Notes under the pieces: model-generated
What the model was told of the DNA's origin: nothing
The model's input: only the letters and a program-made list of their open reading frames with translations
Databases searched by the model: none
Position numbers and translations under genes: made by a program
Shown here: positions 56,586 to 62,838 of the stretch, piece after piece
Numbering within the stretch: the stretch's first letter is position 1
Layout: every line of letters starts with the position of its first letter
Assembly: GCF_002412165.1 (NCBI RefSeq)
Contig: NZ_NXIA01000013.1
Coordinates: forward strand, 1 to 64,000
Length of the DNA stretch: 64,000 nt
Source of the DNA: Curtobacterium sp. 'Ferrero'
Lineage (GTDB): Bacteria > Actinomycetota > Actinomycetes > Actinomycetales > Microbacteriaceae
Direction of reading: 5' to 3'

Positions 56586-56980
56586 CCACTCCACAGCTTC
56601 GGCAGCTGAGCTAATCAGCTTCCAGCCTGGCCAAGTGTCAAAGCCTGGTCAGGCACTCACTCGGGTCAGTCCAACCCCGAGAGTGGTGGGGATTCTTCCT
56701 TCGGTCCCGTGGCCACAAGCCCGACTGCAACGTCTTGGAAGGCCGGTTGCAGTCGGGCTCCCACGATCTTCCTGGCTTGCGAGCTCCGCTGGTCTTTGGT
56801 TGGTGTCTCCTGGCGTCGAGCTCCAAGTCGGAACCTCACCCGGGGTAGGGGGCCCTGAGTCCTGCGGGCCGACGTCACCAGGACGAAGTCCCGGCTACTG
56901 GTGATGTGTGTACGAGCCCGCCACCCCATCACGCGCGCCCGCGTGAGCCTTATATAGCGCTTGATCGCCCTGGAGGGCTG
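56586..56980. other. Gap downstream of the capsid gene
   Basis: These 395 bp lack a convincing gene; a GTG-initiated 89-codon frame at 56635-56904 exists but has poor composition. A perfect 14-bp stem hairpin lies at 56718-56759. CCTGG-containing short repeats occur near 56625-56650. Confidence 0.5.
56718..56759. terminator. Hairpin with perfect 14-bp stem
   Basis: AGCCCGACTGCAAC (56718-56731) pairs with GTTGCAGTCGGGCT (56746-56759) around a 14-base loop, 133 bp past the capsid gene. It may terminate the capsid transcript or form a packaging or regulatory structure; no T-run follows. Confidence 0.55.
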
Positions 56981-57229
56981 ATGTACTACCCATCCTCAAA
57001 GTCGTGCTCGACATGCCACGAGGTCAAGGCCATCGACCAGTTCCCGTTTGACGCTGGCGCTCTTGACGGCCACGGCCACCGATGCAAGCCCTGTCACAAC
57101 CGCCTCAATCGCGAGTACCGCCAAACCCCCGAGGGTCGGCAGGCCCGCGCCGAGTCCATGCGCAAGTGGCGTGAGGCGAACAAGGCCCGCAACCTGGCCC
57201 ATCGACTGGAGTCCTCCGGGACGGCCTGA
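56981..57229 (+). CDS. Small Cys4 zinc-finger protein
   Basis: This 82-residue protein has C9-x2-C12 and C35-x2-C38 (SCSTCHEVK and RCKPCHN), the arrangement of the zinc-binding part of phage recombination endonuclease VII-like and HNH proteins, followed by a basic helix (LNREYRQTPEGRQARAESMR). The catalytic His-Asn segment of endonuclease VII is not seen, so it may be only a DNA-binding or truncated form. GGAGG at 56972-56976 sets ATG 56981. Confidence 0.75.
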   Translation: MYYPSSKSCSTCHEVKAIDQFPFDAGALDGHGHRCKPCHNRLNREYRQTPEGRQARAESMRKWREANKARNLAHRLESSGTA

Positions 57230-57390
57230 TTCAGCCCGATTCCGCGACACATTAGAACCATCACCAAGCTTCACCCCATCACCGCCTGCCCGCAGACGAT
57301 GGGGATCATGACCGGCCCCCGGGCCTACTCGCGCTGGCAGGCGGCGGGTGGGCTCGGGGGCTTTCTCCGTATACGGATTGGAGCGTTCCC

Positions 57391-57669
57391 ATGCGCACAA
57401 TGATCGAACTCCCCAAGGTCGATTCCGCGCCCACCCGCGCCGAACGTCGAGCTTGGGCCCGCAAGAAGGCGAACGATCGCGCGGTTGCTGCCTATCGAAA
57501 CAGCCTCCCCACGAGCATCGTCAAGCTGAACGCGCTTCTCACCGAGGCGCCGAGCCCTTGGCACGCCGAGGTCATCTCCCGGCGCATCGACACCGTTCGC
57601 GAGGCCAACCGGCGGCACAACCGCGTCCGTCGCGCCCGAGGAGCCGAGGCCTCGCATGCCCGCGACTGA
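57391..57669 (+). CDS. Small basic protein of unknown function
   Basis: This 92-residue protein is rich in Arg and Ala with two predicted helices (RAERRAWARKKANDRAVAAY and VISRRIDTVREANRRHNRVR). No family is recognised. TGGAG seven bases upstream supports ATG 57391, and its end overlaps the next gene by 14 bp, which supports real coding. A nucleic-acid-binding role would fit its charge. Confidence 0.65.
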   Translation: MRTMIELPKVDSAPTRAERRAWARKKANDRAVAAYRNSLPTSIVKLNALLTEAPSPWHAEVISRRIDTVREANRRHNRVRRARGAEASHARD

Positions 57670-57868
57670 ACCCGTGAAGCTTCCGCCCGCGGCCGACCCC
57701 CAGCCGTTCATCGACCGCATCCTCGCCTCGTACCGCGACCAGAACACCTCAGCCCTCCGCTCGGCAATCTCGGACGCTCACGACTCCGGCATCCCGGTCG
57801 AGCACCTCATCACGGTCCTCGCGGCCAATCTCACCGACTCCCTCAACCAGTCAGGAGCCCTCTCATGA
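57656..57868 (+). CDS. Small protein of unknown function
   Basis: This 70-residue protein (MPATEPVKLPPAADPQPFID at its start) has a Pro-rich N-terminus and two amphipathic helices, ending ANLTDSLNQSGALS. It is embedded in a chain of overlapping genes: it overlaps the previous gene by 14 bp, and its stop overlaps the next start as ATGA. No family recognised. Confidence 0.62.
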   Translation: MPATEPVKLPPAADPQPFIDRILASYRDQNTSALRSAISDAHDSGIPVEHLITVLAANLTDSLNQSGALS

Positions 57869-58005
57869 CCAAGGACAAGGACAACGAGCCCGCCGTCATC
57901 CTCGACGACTACGACAACGAGACGGGTCCGTACCAGAAGTCCCCGCACCCGCTGAGCCCCGCCGGCCTTCGCGCATGGCTCCTGGACAACCGGAGGTCCA
58001 AGTGA
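57865..58005 (+). CDS. 46-residue acidic small protein
   Basis: This short frame encodes MTKDKDNEPAVILDDYDNET followed by GPYQKSPHPLSPAGLRAWLL and DNRRSK. ATG 57865 overlaps the previous stop (ATGA) and its own stop overlaps the next start (GTGA at 58002-58005), so it is clearly part of a translationally coupled chain. A GGAG at 57853-57856 precedes it. Function unknown. Confidence 0.6.
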   Translation: MTKDKDNEPAVILDDYDNETGPYQKSPHPLSPAGLRAWLLDNRRSK

Positions 58006-58298
58006 CCGACGCCCTCGAAGCCGCATCCGCGTCGTTCCTCCGAGCTCAGCGCGAATTGGTCTTCGCCAAGGAAGCCCAGTGGAATAAGGGACAAACGCCC
58101 GCGCTTCCGGAAGACACCACCGAACGCTCAAAGGGCACAGTTTCTGATCCGGTCCCCGCGATTGTGGACGACACTCGCCGCAAGAGGCTTCGCGCTTCAG
58201 TGCGTGAGACGGAAGACGCACAACGCAATCTGCTCCGCGTCATGAATGCAGCGGCCAACCGCTTAGAGCGTGCACTTCACGCCAATGGGCCGGAATGA
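58002..58298 (+). CDS. Small helical protein of unknown function
   Basis: This 98-residue protein has an N-terminal helix (EAASASFLRAQRELVFAKEA), a polar loop and a C-terminal helix (ASVRETEDAQRNLLRVMNAA). GTG 58002 has GGAGG at 57992-57996 and is coupled to the previous gene by GTGA. Its end overlaps the following HNH gene. It occupies the place where a small terminase subunit or head-associated gene often stands, but the sequence gives no support for that. Confidence 0.6.
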   Translation: MTDALEAASASFLRAQRELVFAKEAQWNKGQTPALPEDTTERSKGTVSDPVPAIVDDTRRKRLRASVRETEDAQRNLLRVMNAAANRLERALHANGPE

Positions 58299-58563
58299 GA
58301 ACTCGCGCCTTTGGCGCAAGATCGCACAAGCGCAAAGAGCAAAAGGCTTGAAGTGCTGGCATTGCGGCCAGCCGATCGACTATTCCCTTCAGTTCCCCGA
58401 TCCAAACTCGTTCAGCGCCGACCACCTGCGACCCTGGGCAGGTCACCCCGAGCTCCGGTACGACCCCGCGAACGTGGTGTCCTCGCACCTCAGGTGCAAC
58501 CAGGTCAAGGGCTCCAATGAGCACTTCGCGGCCGGCCTCGGCTCTCTGTCCGAAGACTTCTGA
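58285..58563 (+). CDS. Second small HNH endonuclease
   Basis: This 92-residue protein is a complete HNH module: C24-x2-C27 (KCWHCGQP), DH in SADHLRPWAG (H47), N63 in DPANVVSSHLRC, and C71-N-Q. ATG 58285 begins MGRNENSRLWRKI, a usual start of such proteins; GTG 58270 would add five residues. In many tailed phages a small HNH protein is encoded beside the terminase and needed for packaging; no terminase follows here. The GC-rich sequence immediately downstream (58562-58585) is unexplained. Confidence 0.85.
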   Translation: MGRNENSRLWRKIAQAQRAKGLKCWHCGQPIDYSLQFPDPNSFSADHLRPWAGHPELRYDPANVVSSHLRCNQVKGSNEHFAAGLGSLSEDF

Positions 58564-58690
58564 CCGGGCCCCCGGAGGGCGAGGTCATACGAGGCGATCT
58601 GGAGCCCCAGAAATCAAGCCCCCTTACTAGGTGCTACGAACCATCCGAAAGTCGTCCCACGGCGCCAAATTCGGACAGTTTGGACGCACA

Positions 58691-58725
58691 AAAGCCCCGA
58701 CCAGAAGTGCTCTGATCGGGGCTTT
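58691..58725. terminator. Bidirectional terminator between convergent element genes
   Basis: AAAGCCCCGACCAGA (58691-58705) pairs with TCTGATCGGGGCTTT (58711-58725) with one mismatch and a 5-base loop. A- and T-rich ends on both sides suit termination in both directions. Confidence 0.88.
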
Positions 58726-58737
58726 CTCGTGTGAGGC

Positions 58738-58887
58738 TCAATGGAGGACGCGATACCAGCGCATCAGCAGATCGCCGCTGACCTCCAGACGATCTTCGAG
58801 GTCGCCCAGCTGCTCCGCGTCTACCACGTCGGGACAGAGGACGTCGAGGTGCGTGGGGATGATGCCTTGCTGCTTCTGAAACATCAT
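58738..58887 (-). CDS. 49-residue small protein
   Basis: This frame encodes MMFQKQQGIIPTHLDVLCPD and a helical remainder ending LLMRWYRVLH. ATG 58887 overlaps the stop of the upstream minus gene (ATGA, 58884-58887) and the frame ends 12 bases before the terminator stem, so it fits as the last gene of a two-gene unit. Function unknown. Confidence 0.6.
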   Translation of the reverse strand: MMFQKQQGIIPTHLDVLCPDVVDAEQLGDLEDRLEVSGDLLMRWYRVLH

Positions 58888-59150
58888 GACTCCTGCGCCT
58901 CTCCCGACTCCTGCGCCTCTCCCGACTCCTGCGCCTCCAGCAGCTCCAGCGCCTTCTTGATCCGCTCCTGGCGCTTCGCCCGCGAACGCTTCGACGCGAG
59001 AACAGCAACTTCCTTCTTGTGGTCCGCGCGAATTGCTCGGCAGAGTTCCGCGACTTCTGCGACCTTCGCCAGGTAAACCTCGATGTCGTCGATGTCGCCG
59101 TTTTCCTGCTCCTTCCGGAGGAGTTCTGCCGCCTTATCCAGATTGCTCAT
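58884..59150 (-). CDS. Small coiled-coil protein with AQESGE repeats
   Basis: This 88-residue protein is mostly helical (NLDKAAELLRKEQENGDIDD onward) and ends with EAQESGEAQESGEAQES, encoded by an 18-bp tandem repeat. ATG 59150 has AAGGAAGG at proper spacing. It is divergent from the plus-strand gene at 59268. The repeat could vary in copy number. No family recognised; being the first gene of a divergent pair makes a regulatory role possible but unproven. Confidence 0.68.
   Translation of the reverse strand: MSNLDKAAELLRKEQENGDIDDIEVYLAKVAEVAELCRAIRADHKKEVAVLASKRSRAKRQERIKKALELLEAQESGEAQESGEAQES
58888..58938 (+). repeat. 18-bp in-frame tandem repeat
   Basis: GACTCCTGCGCCTCTCCC occurs at 58888-58905 and 58906-58923, with a 15-bp third copy to 58938. 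It encodes the repeated six residues AQESGE at the C-terminus of the overlapping minus-strand gene. Confidence 0.92.
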
Positions 59151-59267
59151 GGCCGTGCCTTCCTTGCTGGGTTGCTTTGTTGGCTCAATTCTGACGCTCA
59201 AAGCCCAAGCGAAGGCGGGAATATCAAGCCCAATAACTTTCCGGTGTCCAGAGCGCACAATAGAACC

Positions 59268-59588
59268 ATGAACGCAATCAATTCGGTCAACCCGAACTCA
59301 ATGTCGCAGGACGACTTCGACGACGCAGTCGGCGCCCACTTCGACGCTGGCTGCGACGAATGCGTAAGCTCCCGCGATGCCTACTTCCACGAGCTGGAAT
59401 GGCGGGCCGAGGGACACGTCGCACTCCTGGAGCAGAACGTGAAGGACCTCCGTGCCGCAGTCGACACGCACAGGTCCGCACTCCAGCGACTCACCAACCC
59501 GGTCGCCATCGCCAACTGTGCCCAACTCCTGTCCGACACCCGGACGCAGCTCGCAATCGCGGAGGTCGAGCTCGCGCGCTTCAAGTGA
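59268..59588 (+). CDS. 106-residue helical protein of unknown function
   Basis: The protein starts MNAINSVNPNSMSQDDFDDA and continues with CDEC and a long amphipathic helix (HVALLEQNVKDLRAAVDTHR), ending VELARFK. ATG 59268 has no ribosome-binding site but lies a few bases after CACAATAGAAC, so a leaderless mRNA is possible. It is a single gene between divergent and convergent minus-strand units and ends at a strong terminator, which suggests independent control. No family recognised. Confidence 0.62.
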   Translation: MNAINSVNPNSMSQDDFDDAVGAHFDAGCDECVSSRDAYFHELEWRAEGHVALLEQNVKDLRAAVDTHRSALQRLTNPVAIANCAQLLSDTRTQLAIAEVELARFK

Positions 59589-59600
59589 CCCCCGCCAACA

Positions 59601-59640
59601 CAGAAACGCCCTCGTCCAAGTCCGGACGAGGGCGCTTCTG
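59601..59640. terminator. Strong bidirectional terminator
   Basis: CAGAAACGCCCTCGTCC (59601-59617) pairs with GGACGAGGGCGCTTCTG (59624-59640) with one mismatch and a 6-base loop, between convergent genes. Confidence 0.88.
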
Positions 59641-59651
59641 TGCTTGCGGGA

Positions 59652-60011
59652 CTACCGGCGCCGGCCGTGTCCCGGCAGTCCACCGCTCACGACGTGGATG
59701 CGCGGATACGCGTACCCCTCGTCACGGCGTTCTGACTTGACGGTTGCGCGACGAACCCACGCGGCCATCCGCGCCTTCTCCTCGGCAATCAGCTTCTCGC
59801 GTGCTAGGCGCTGAGCTTCACGCTCGCGGAACCGTTCGGCCGCGAGCTCGGCAGGCGTTGGACGCCTTGAGCCCTCGAAGGTTGGTGTTGTGACGGGTTG
59901 GGTAGTGAAGTCGCAGCGAAGGACGCTGCCACGGCCAGGGTGATTCCCTAGGCGGTTGTCGGTAGTCACGCTGGCTGGTTTGCCGCACTTGGGACAAATG
60001 GTACGGGTCAT
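59652..60011 (-). CDS. Small CxxC-containing protein
   Basis: This 119-residue protein begins MTRTICPKCGKPASV, with C6-x2-C9 and one further Cys (VLRC), followed by a charged helix (ELAAERFREREAQRLAREKL) and a basic tail ending PGHGRRR. ATG 60011 is favoured over ATG 60017 because GGAG lies six bases before it. It is the last gene of the minus block. A nucleic-acid-binding role is plausible; no family recognised. Confidence 0.65.
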   Translation of the reverse strand: MTRTICPKCGKPASVTTDNRLGNHPGRGSVLRCDFTTQPVTTPTFEGSRRPTPAELAAERFREREAQRLAREKLIAEEKARMAAWVRRATVKSERRDEGYAYPRIHVVSGGLPGHGRRR

Positions 60012-60146
60012 GAACAACTCCGATCCTCACAAGGCTCTTGCACCCTGTGCCATACCAGAATACGTGAGCGGAACATACTTTCGACGCGACACGCCGCATG
60101 ACACGCGAACGAGTCTTCGAACCGAGTATCGTGTCCGGGCGCGACG

Positions 60147-60178
60147 AAGGCCCCGCAACCGTCTGGCTGCGGGGCCTT
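60147..60178 (-). terminator. Terminator hairpin downstream of the membrane-anchored protein gene
   Basis: AAGGCCCCGCAACC (60147-60160) pairs with GGCTGCGGGGCCTT (60165-60178) with one mismatch and a 4-base loop, 15 bp past the stop of the gene at 60193. Confidence 0.82.
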
Positions 60179-60192
60179 GCGTCGTTGTTCTG

Positions 60193-60789
60193 TTACGGAG
60201 CGACCCAGGGGGTGCAGGTGAGCCCCGCGGGCTTGGTGCCCGGCGATGCCTTGACGCCCGCATCGGATGCGAGCGTCCATGAAGCACCCGCGGTCTGAGT
60301 CGTGGGCGCTGTGATCTGGAGCTTGACCTGCGCCGCCGACGTTGGCGACACAGTGGCCCCGCACCCGCTGACCACCGTGACGGTGGTGTTCTTGGGAAGC
60401 CCGGGGAGCTGCACCCCGGAGATGTACCCGGTCGAGCCGGAGCTGATGACGTCACCCTGGATCGTGTACGACTCCCCCGGGTAGACGGTCAGCGCCGGCA
60501 GGGCCAGCTTCCCGCTCCCGTCAACGCTCGCGGACCCGCTTGGCTGAACCGTAAGGCCCGAGGTGTCGAGTGTTGGCGGGTACATGTTCTGGAACTTCGC
60601 GCTGAAGTCTCCGTTGGTCCCTGTCCCGGTCACCCCCGCGAGAGCAAAGTATACCGCCGCCGCAGCCGCGATGGTTCCCAGCCCGGCGAAGGGCACCCCG
60701 CCGAGCACCAAGAGCTTCTTCTTGCCGCTCCAGCGCTTCTTGGGGCTCTTTTCGACGGGAGCGGCCTGGACGAGTTGTTGGTCTGACAT
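60193..60789 (-). CDS. Membrane-anchored extracytoplasmic protein of unknown function
   Basis: This 198-residue protein has a basic N-terminus (KSPKKRWSGKKK), one membrane segment (about 26-53) and a Thr/Ser/Gly-rich beta-type outer domain (about 55-198) with two cysteines (SGCGAT and LTCTPW) that could pair. ATG 60789 follows GAGAGG. With its own terminator it looks like an independently expressed cargo gene. Prophage genes of this form often change the cell surface or block other phages, but nothing in the sequence proves that. No family recognised. Confidence 0.75.
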   Translation of the reverse strand: MSDQQLVQAAPVEKSPKKRWSGKKKLLVLGGVPFAGLGTIAAAAAVYFALAGVTGTGTNGDFSAKFQNMYPPTLDTSGLTVQPSGSASVDGSGKLALPALTVYPGESYTIQGDVISSGSTGYISGVQLPGLPKNTTVTVVSGCGATVSPTSAAQVKLQITAPTTQTAGASWTLASDAGVKASPGTKPAGLTCTPWVAP

Positions 60790-60856
60790 GAGACAACCTC
60801 TCTGTGTTGAGTTGGATGCCTCAATCTGTCGCGCCCAGGCGGGACGGCCACGGGGC

Positions 60857-61060
60857 TTAGTACCCCCGCCAGGTCTTGACCGCCTCCCGAACGTTGGTCG
60901 AACTGGGTCGGACCTCCCCGTTCTGCACTCGCAGTCTCCAGCTCGCGTCTGCTCGTGCCTTGTACTCCGCGTCCAGCCGCTTCTGGCGCTCCTGGTACTC
61001 AGCCCAGCGCTCTGCACTCCAGGTGGCCTTGCGTCGAGCGTCGCGCTCCTTCGGAGTCAC
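60857..61060 (-). CDS. Small charged helical protein
   Basis: This 67-residue protein (MTPKERDARRKATWSAERWA at its start) is rich in Arg, Lys and Trp. GTG 61060 overlaps the stop of the gene at 61057 (GTGA), so the two are translationally coupled. It lies between the integrase and cargo genes on the same strand. Small basic proteins next to serine integrases can be recombination directionality factors; this is only a positional suggestion. Confidence 0.62.
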   Translation of the reverse strand: MTPKERDARRKATWSAERWAEYQERQKRLDAEYKARADASWRLRVQNGEVRPSSTNVREAVKTWRGY

Positions 61061-61209
61061 AGCACGCCCAGCAGGGCTTGGTCCGCCTCAGCGAGCTCGT
61101 CGAGTTCGCGTGTCAGCCGTTCAATCTCCGCCTCGATTCGACGCTGGTTGTGGAAGATCGAGTCTCGAACGAGGTCGAGCTGGCGCTTCTGTGCCTTGGT
61201 GCGGGCCAT
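61057..61209 (-). CDS. 50-residue coiled-coil protein
   Basis: The frame encodes MARTKAQKRQLDLVRDSIFH followed by NQRRIEAEIERLTRELDELA and EADQALLGVL, a leucine-heptad helix. AAGGAG five bases before ATG 61209 is the best ribosome-binding site in this part of the element. It lies 87 bp downstream of the integrase stop and is coupled to the next gene by GTGA. A role in directing the integrase or as a small regulator is possible. Confidence 0.68.
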   Translation of the reverse strand: MARTKAQKRQLDLVRDSIFHNQRRIEAEIERLTRELDELAEADQALLGVL

Positions 61210-61296
61210 GGTGTCTCCTTGTCTGCCGTCGACCCAGCGCCGACGGGTGCATCAAGTATCAACCCTGTTCAGCGCTCACTCAGCAACTTCATAGAT

Positions 61297-62781
61297 TCAG
61301 TCGTCGTCCTCTGCCGCCGGGTCATTCCACACGATCACCAGCCGTTCCTCGACCGGCTGTCTCGGCCTTGTCGCCGGCTGGACCTCGATCCCGCGAATCA
61401 TGTCGCTGATGATGTACTGACGCTCCCGGACGCTCCCCTCGGCCCAGGCGTCAGCCAGCTTCCGCCCGGTTGACTCGCGCGTCTTGACGACTCGACCCGG
61501 GGCCTCCTGAAGCGCACGCCTCCGCGCCTTGAGCTCGTCCAGCTTCGGCAGGAGCGCCCCGTAGTCGGCATCGTCCCCAGCAAGGGCCGACTGCACGTCC
61601 GCAATCGCCTGAGCTACGGCATCGAGCTCCCCGGCGTCGGCTCCTTCTATGCGCTCCGTGACTCGGTACTCGTCGAGCCCGCCGATCATCCCGAGGATGA
61701 CGCCCTCCATGTGAGCCTCGACGCCCTCGCGGCTGATCGAGACGCCGGGACATGCTTGACCGGGTATGGCCTTGTTGGCACACCGGAATGACCCGTTGAC
61801 GCGATCCTTCCGGGAGTTGACATAGAGCACGCTCCCGCAGAGCCCGCAGAACAGGAAGCCCGACAGCCAGCTCGACGCCTTCCGATCCTGGTACGGGGCT
61901 CGCGCCTTGGCCTTGGTCTGGATCGCGTTCCAGGTCCCTACGTCGATCACCGGCTCCCACCGCGTGATCGGGAGCCCGGTGGCGTCCGTGACGACCCCGT
62001 CGCCCTGAGTCGTCCGACCAATCAGCGTGGGAGAGAGCAGGAGCTTCCGCACGGTCGTGATCCGCCACGTCCCCGCGTCGAGCCCATCGACCGGCTTCCC
62101 CGCCTGTCTCGCACGCCTAGCCGGAGACTGTGGAGTGGCCACATGTCGCTCCTGGAGCAACCGGGTCACGTCCGTCAAGCTCATCCCCGCGACGAACTTC
62201 TCGGCAGCCTCACGAGCCACCGCGGCCTCGTCCGGGTCGAGCTGAAGCGCCTTGCCGCCTCCCTCTCTCATCACCGGTCGGTACCCGAACGGCACCGAGC
62301 CTCCGAGCCAGCGCGTCTGGCTGGGGTCAGTCTCGGATAGCACGTACGACCGCATGGCCTTGATCCGGTCTCTCGTGCCCTCGGCCTCCATCCGCGCGAC
62401 CTCGGATATGACAGACGCCATGAGCCGGAACGCGGGCTGATCCGACCGGAGGCCTTCCTTCTGCGCGAGGAACAGGGCGTCCGGCTTCTCGTCGAGCACG
62501 TCCACCAGCTTCGCGACGGCCCCCAGCCCCATGCGGGACCACCGCGACATTTCCCACACCATCAAGACCTCGGCTCGACCCTCGGCCAACATCGCCAAAG
62601 CAGCATCAGCCTTCGCCCGCTCAGTCCGACCCGACAGCCCGTCGTCCTGGAAGACCGCGACCACGGGCCAACCCTCGCGCTCGGCCACTTGCCTCAGCTC
62701 GCGCTCCTGACGATCAACCGAGACGGACTCCTCGGTCGAGCGTGATACTCGTGTGTAGAGAACCGACCTCTTGACCTTCAT
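61297..62781 (-). CDS. Large serine recombinase (integrase)
   Basis: This 494-residue protein has the serine resolvase domain (about 1-150) with nucleophile S13 in YTRVSRS and the conserved VSVDRQERELRQ, DDGLSGRTER and EMSRWSR segments. The recombinase domain and the zinc ribbon (FCGLCGSVLYVNSR, FRCANKAIPGQACPG; about 307-345) follow, then a coiled-coil region (about 400-450) and a C-terminal tail. Length and order match phage integrases such as those of phiRv1, Bxb1 and TG1. ATG 62781 lies 45 bp from the attR core, the usual arrangement. It would catalyse attP x attB integration into comM; excision needs a directionality factor. Confidence 0.96.
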   Translation of the reverse strand: MKVKRSVLYTRVSRSTEESVSVDRQERELRQVAEREGWPVVAVFQDDGLSGRTERAKADAALAMLAEGRAEVLMVWEMSRWSRMGLGAVAKLVDVLDEKPDALFLAQKEGLRSDQPAFRLMASVISEVARMEAEGTRDRIKAMRSYVLSETDPSQTRWLGGSVPFGYRPVMREGGGKALQLDPDEAAVAREAAEKFVAGMSLTDVTRLLQERHVATPQSPARRARQAGKPVDGLDAGTWRITTVRKLLLSPTLIGRTTQGDGVVTDATGLPITRWEPVIDVGTWNAIQTKAKARAPYQDRKASSWLSGFLFCGLCGSVLYVNSRKDRVNGSFRCANKAIPGQACPGVSISREGVEAHMEGVILGMIGGLDEYRVTERIEGADAGELDAVAQAIADVQSALAGDDADYGALLPKLDELKARRRALQEAPGRVVKTRESTGRKLADAWAEGSVRERQYIISDMIRGIEVQPATRPRQPVEERLVIVWNDPAAEDDD

Positions 62782-62825
62782 GCTTCGATTCTGTCGCGTT
62801 CCGTCGCCTTTGGGTGTCCCCTGCT

Positions 62826-62838
62826 TCGTCGAGGAACA
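62826..62838. repeat. Right attachment-site core (attR)
   Basis: TCGTCGAGGAACA is the second copy of the 13-bp direct repeat. On its right lies the 5' part of comM, on its left the element end with the integrase promoter region. Confidence 0.88.

Larger units (their letters stand above)
53820..62838. mobile_element. Capsid-encoding integrated mini-prophage or satellite inserted in comM
   Basis: The element (9,006 bp plus one repeat copy) is bounded by a 13-bp direct repeat and splits comM. Its serine integrase lies 45 bp inside the right end. Contents: HNH nuclease, HK97-type capsid protein, six small genes ending in a second HNH, two small minus genes, a plus-strand gene, and a minus block with a zinc-finger protein, a membrane-anchored secreted protein, two small coupled genes and the integrase. 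No portal, large terminase, protease, tail, lysis, primase or clear repressor is seen. Composition is visibly less GC-extreme than the flanks. Deleting one repeat copy plus the interior recreates a 508-residue ComM frame, so insertion was precise. It is comparable to phiRv1 of M. tuberculosis by recollection. Confidence 0.93.

Noticed and set aside
56635..56904. 89-codon gene after the capsid gene
   Set aside because: It has a GTG start without a ribosome-binding site, crosses the 14-bp hairpin and has Pro/Gly/Ser-biased composition unlike neighbouring element genes.
53833..62825. Complete functional prophage
   Set aside because: Only capsid and HNH genes are recognisable among virion and packaging functions; portal, large terminase, tail and lysis genes are missing.
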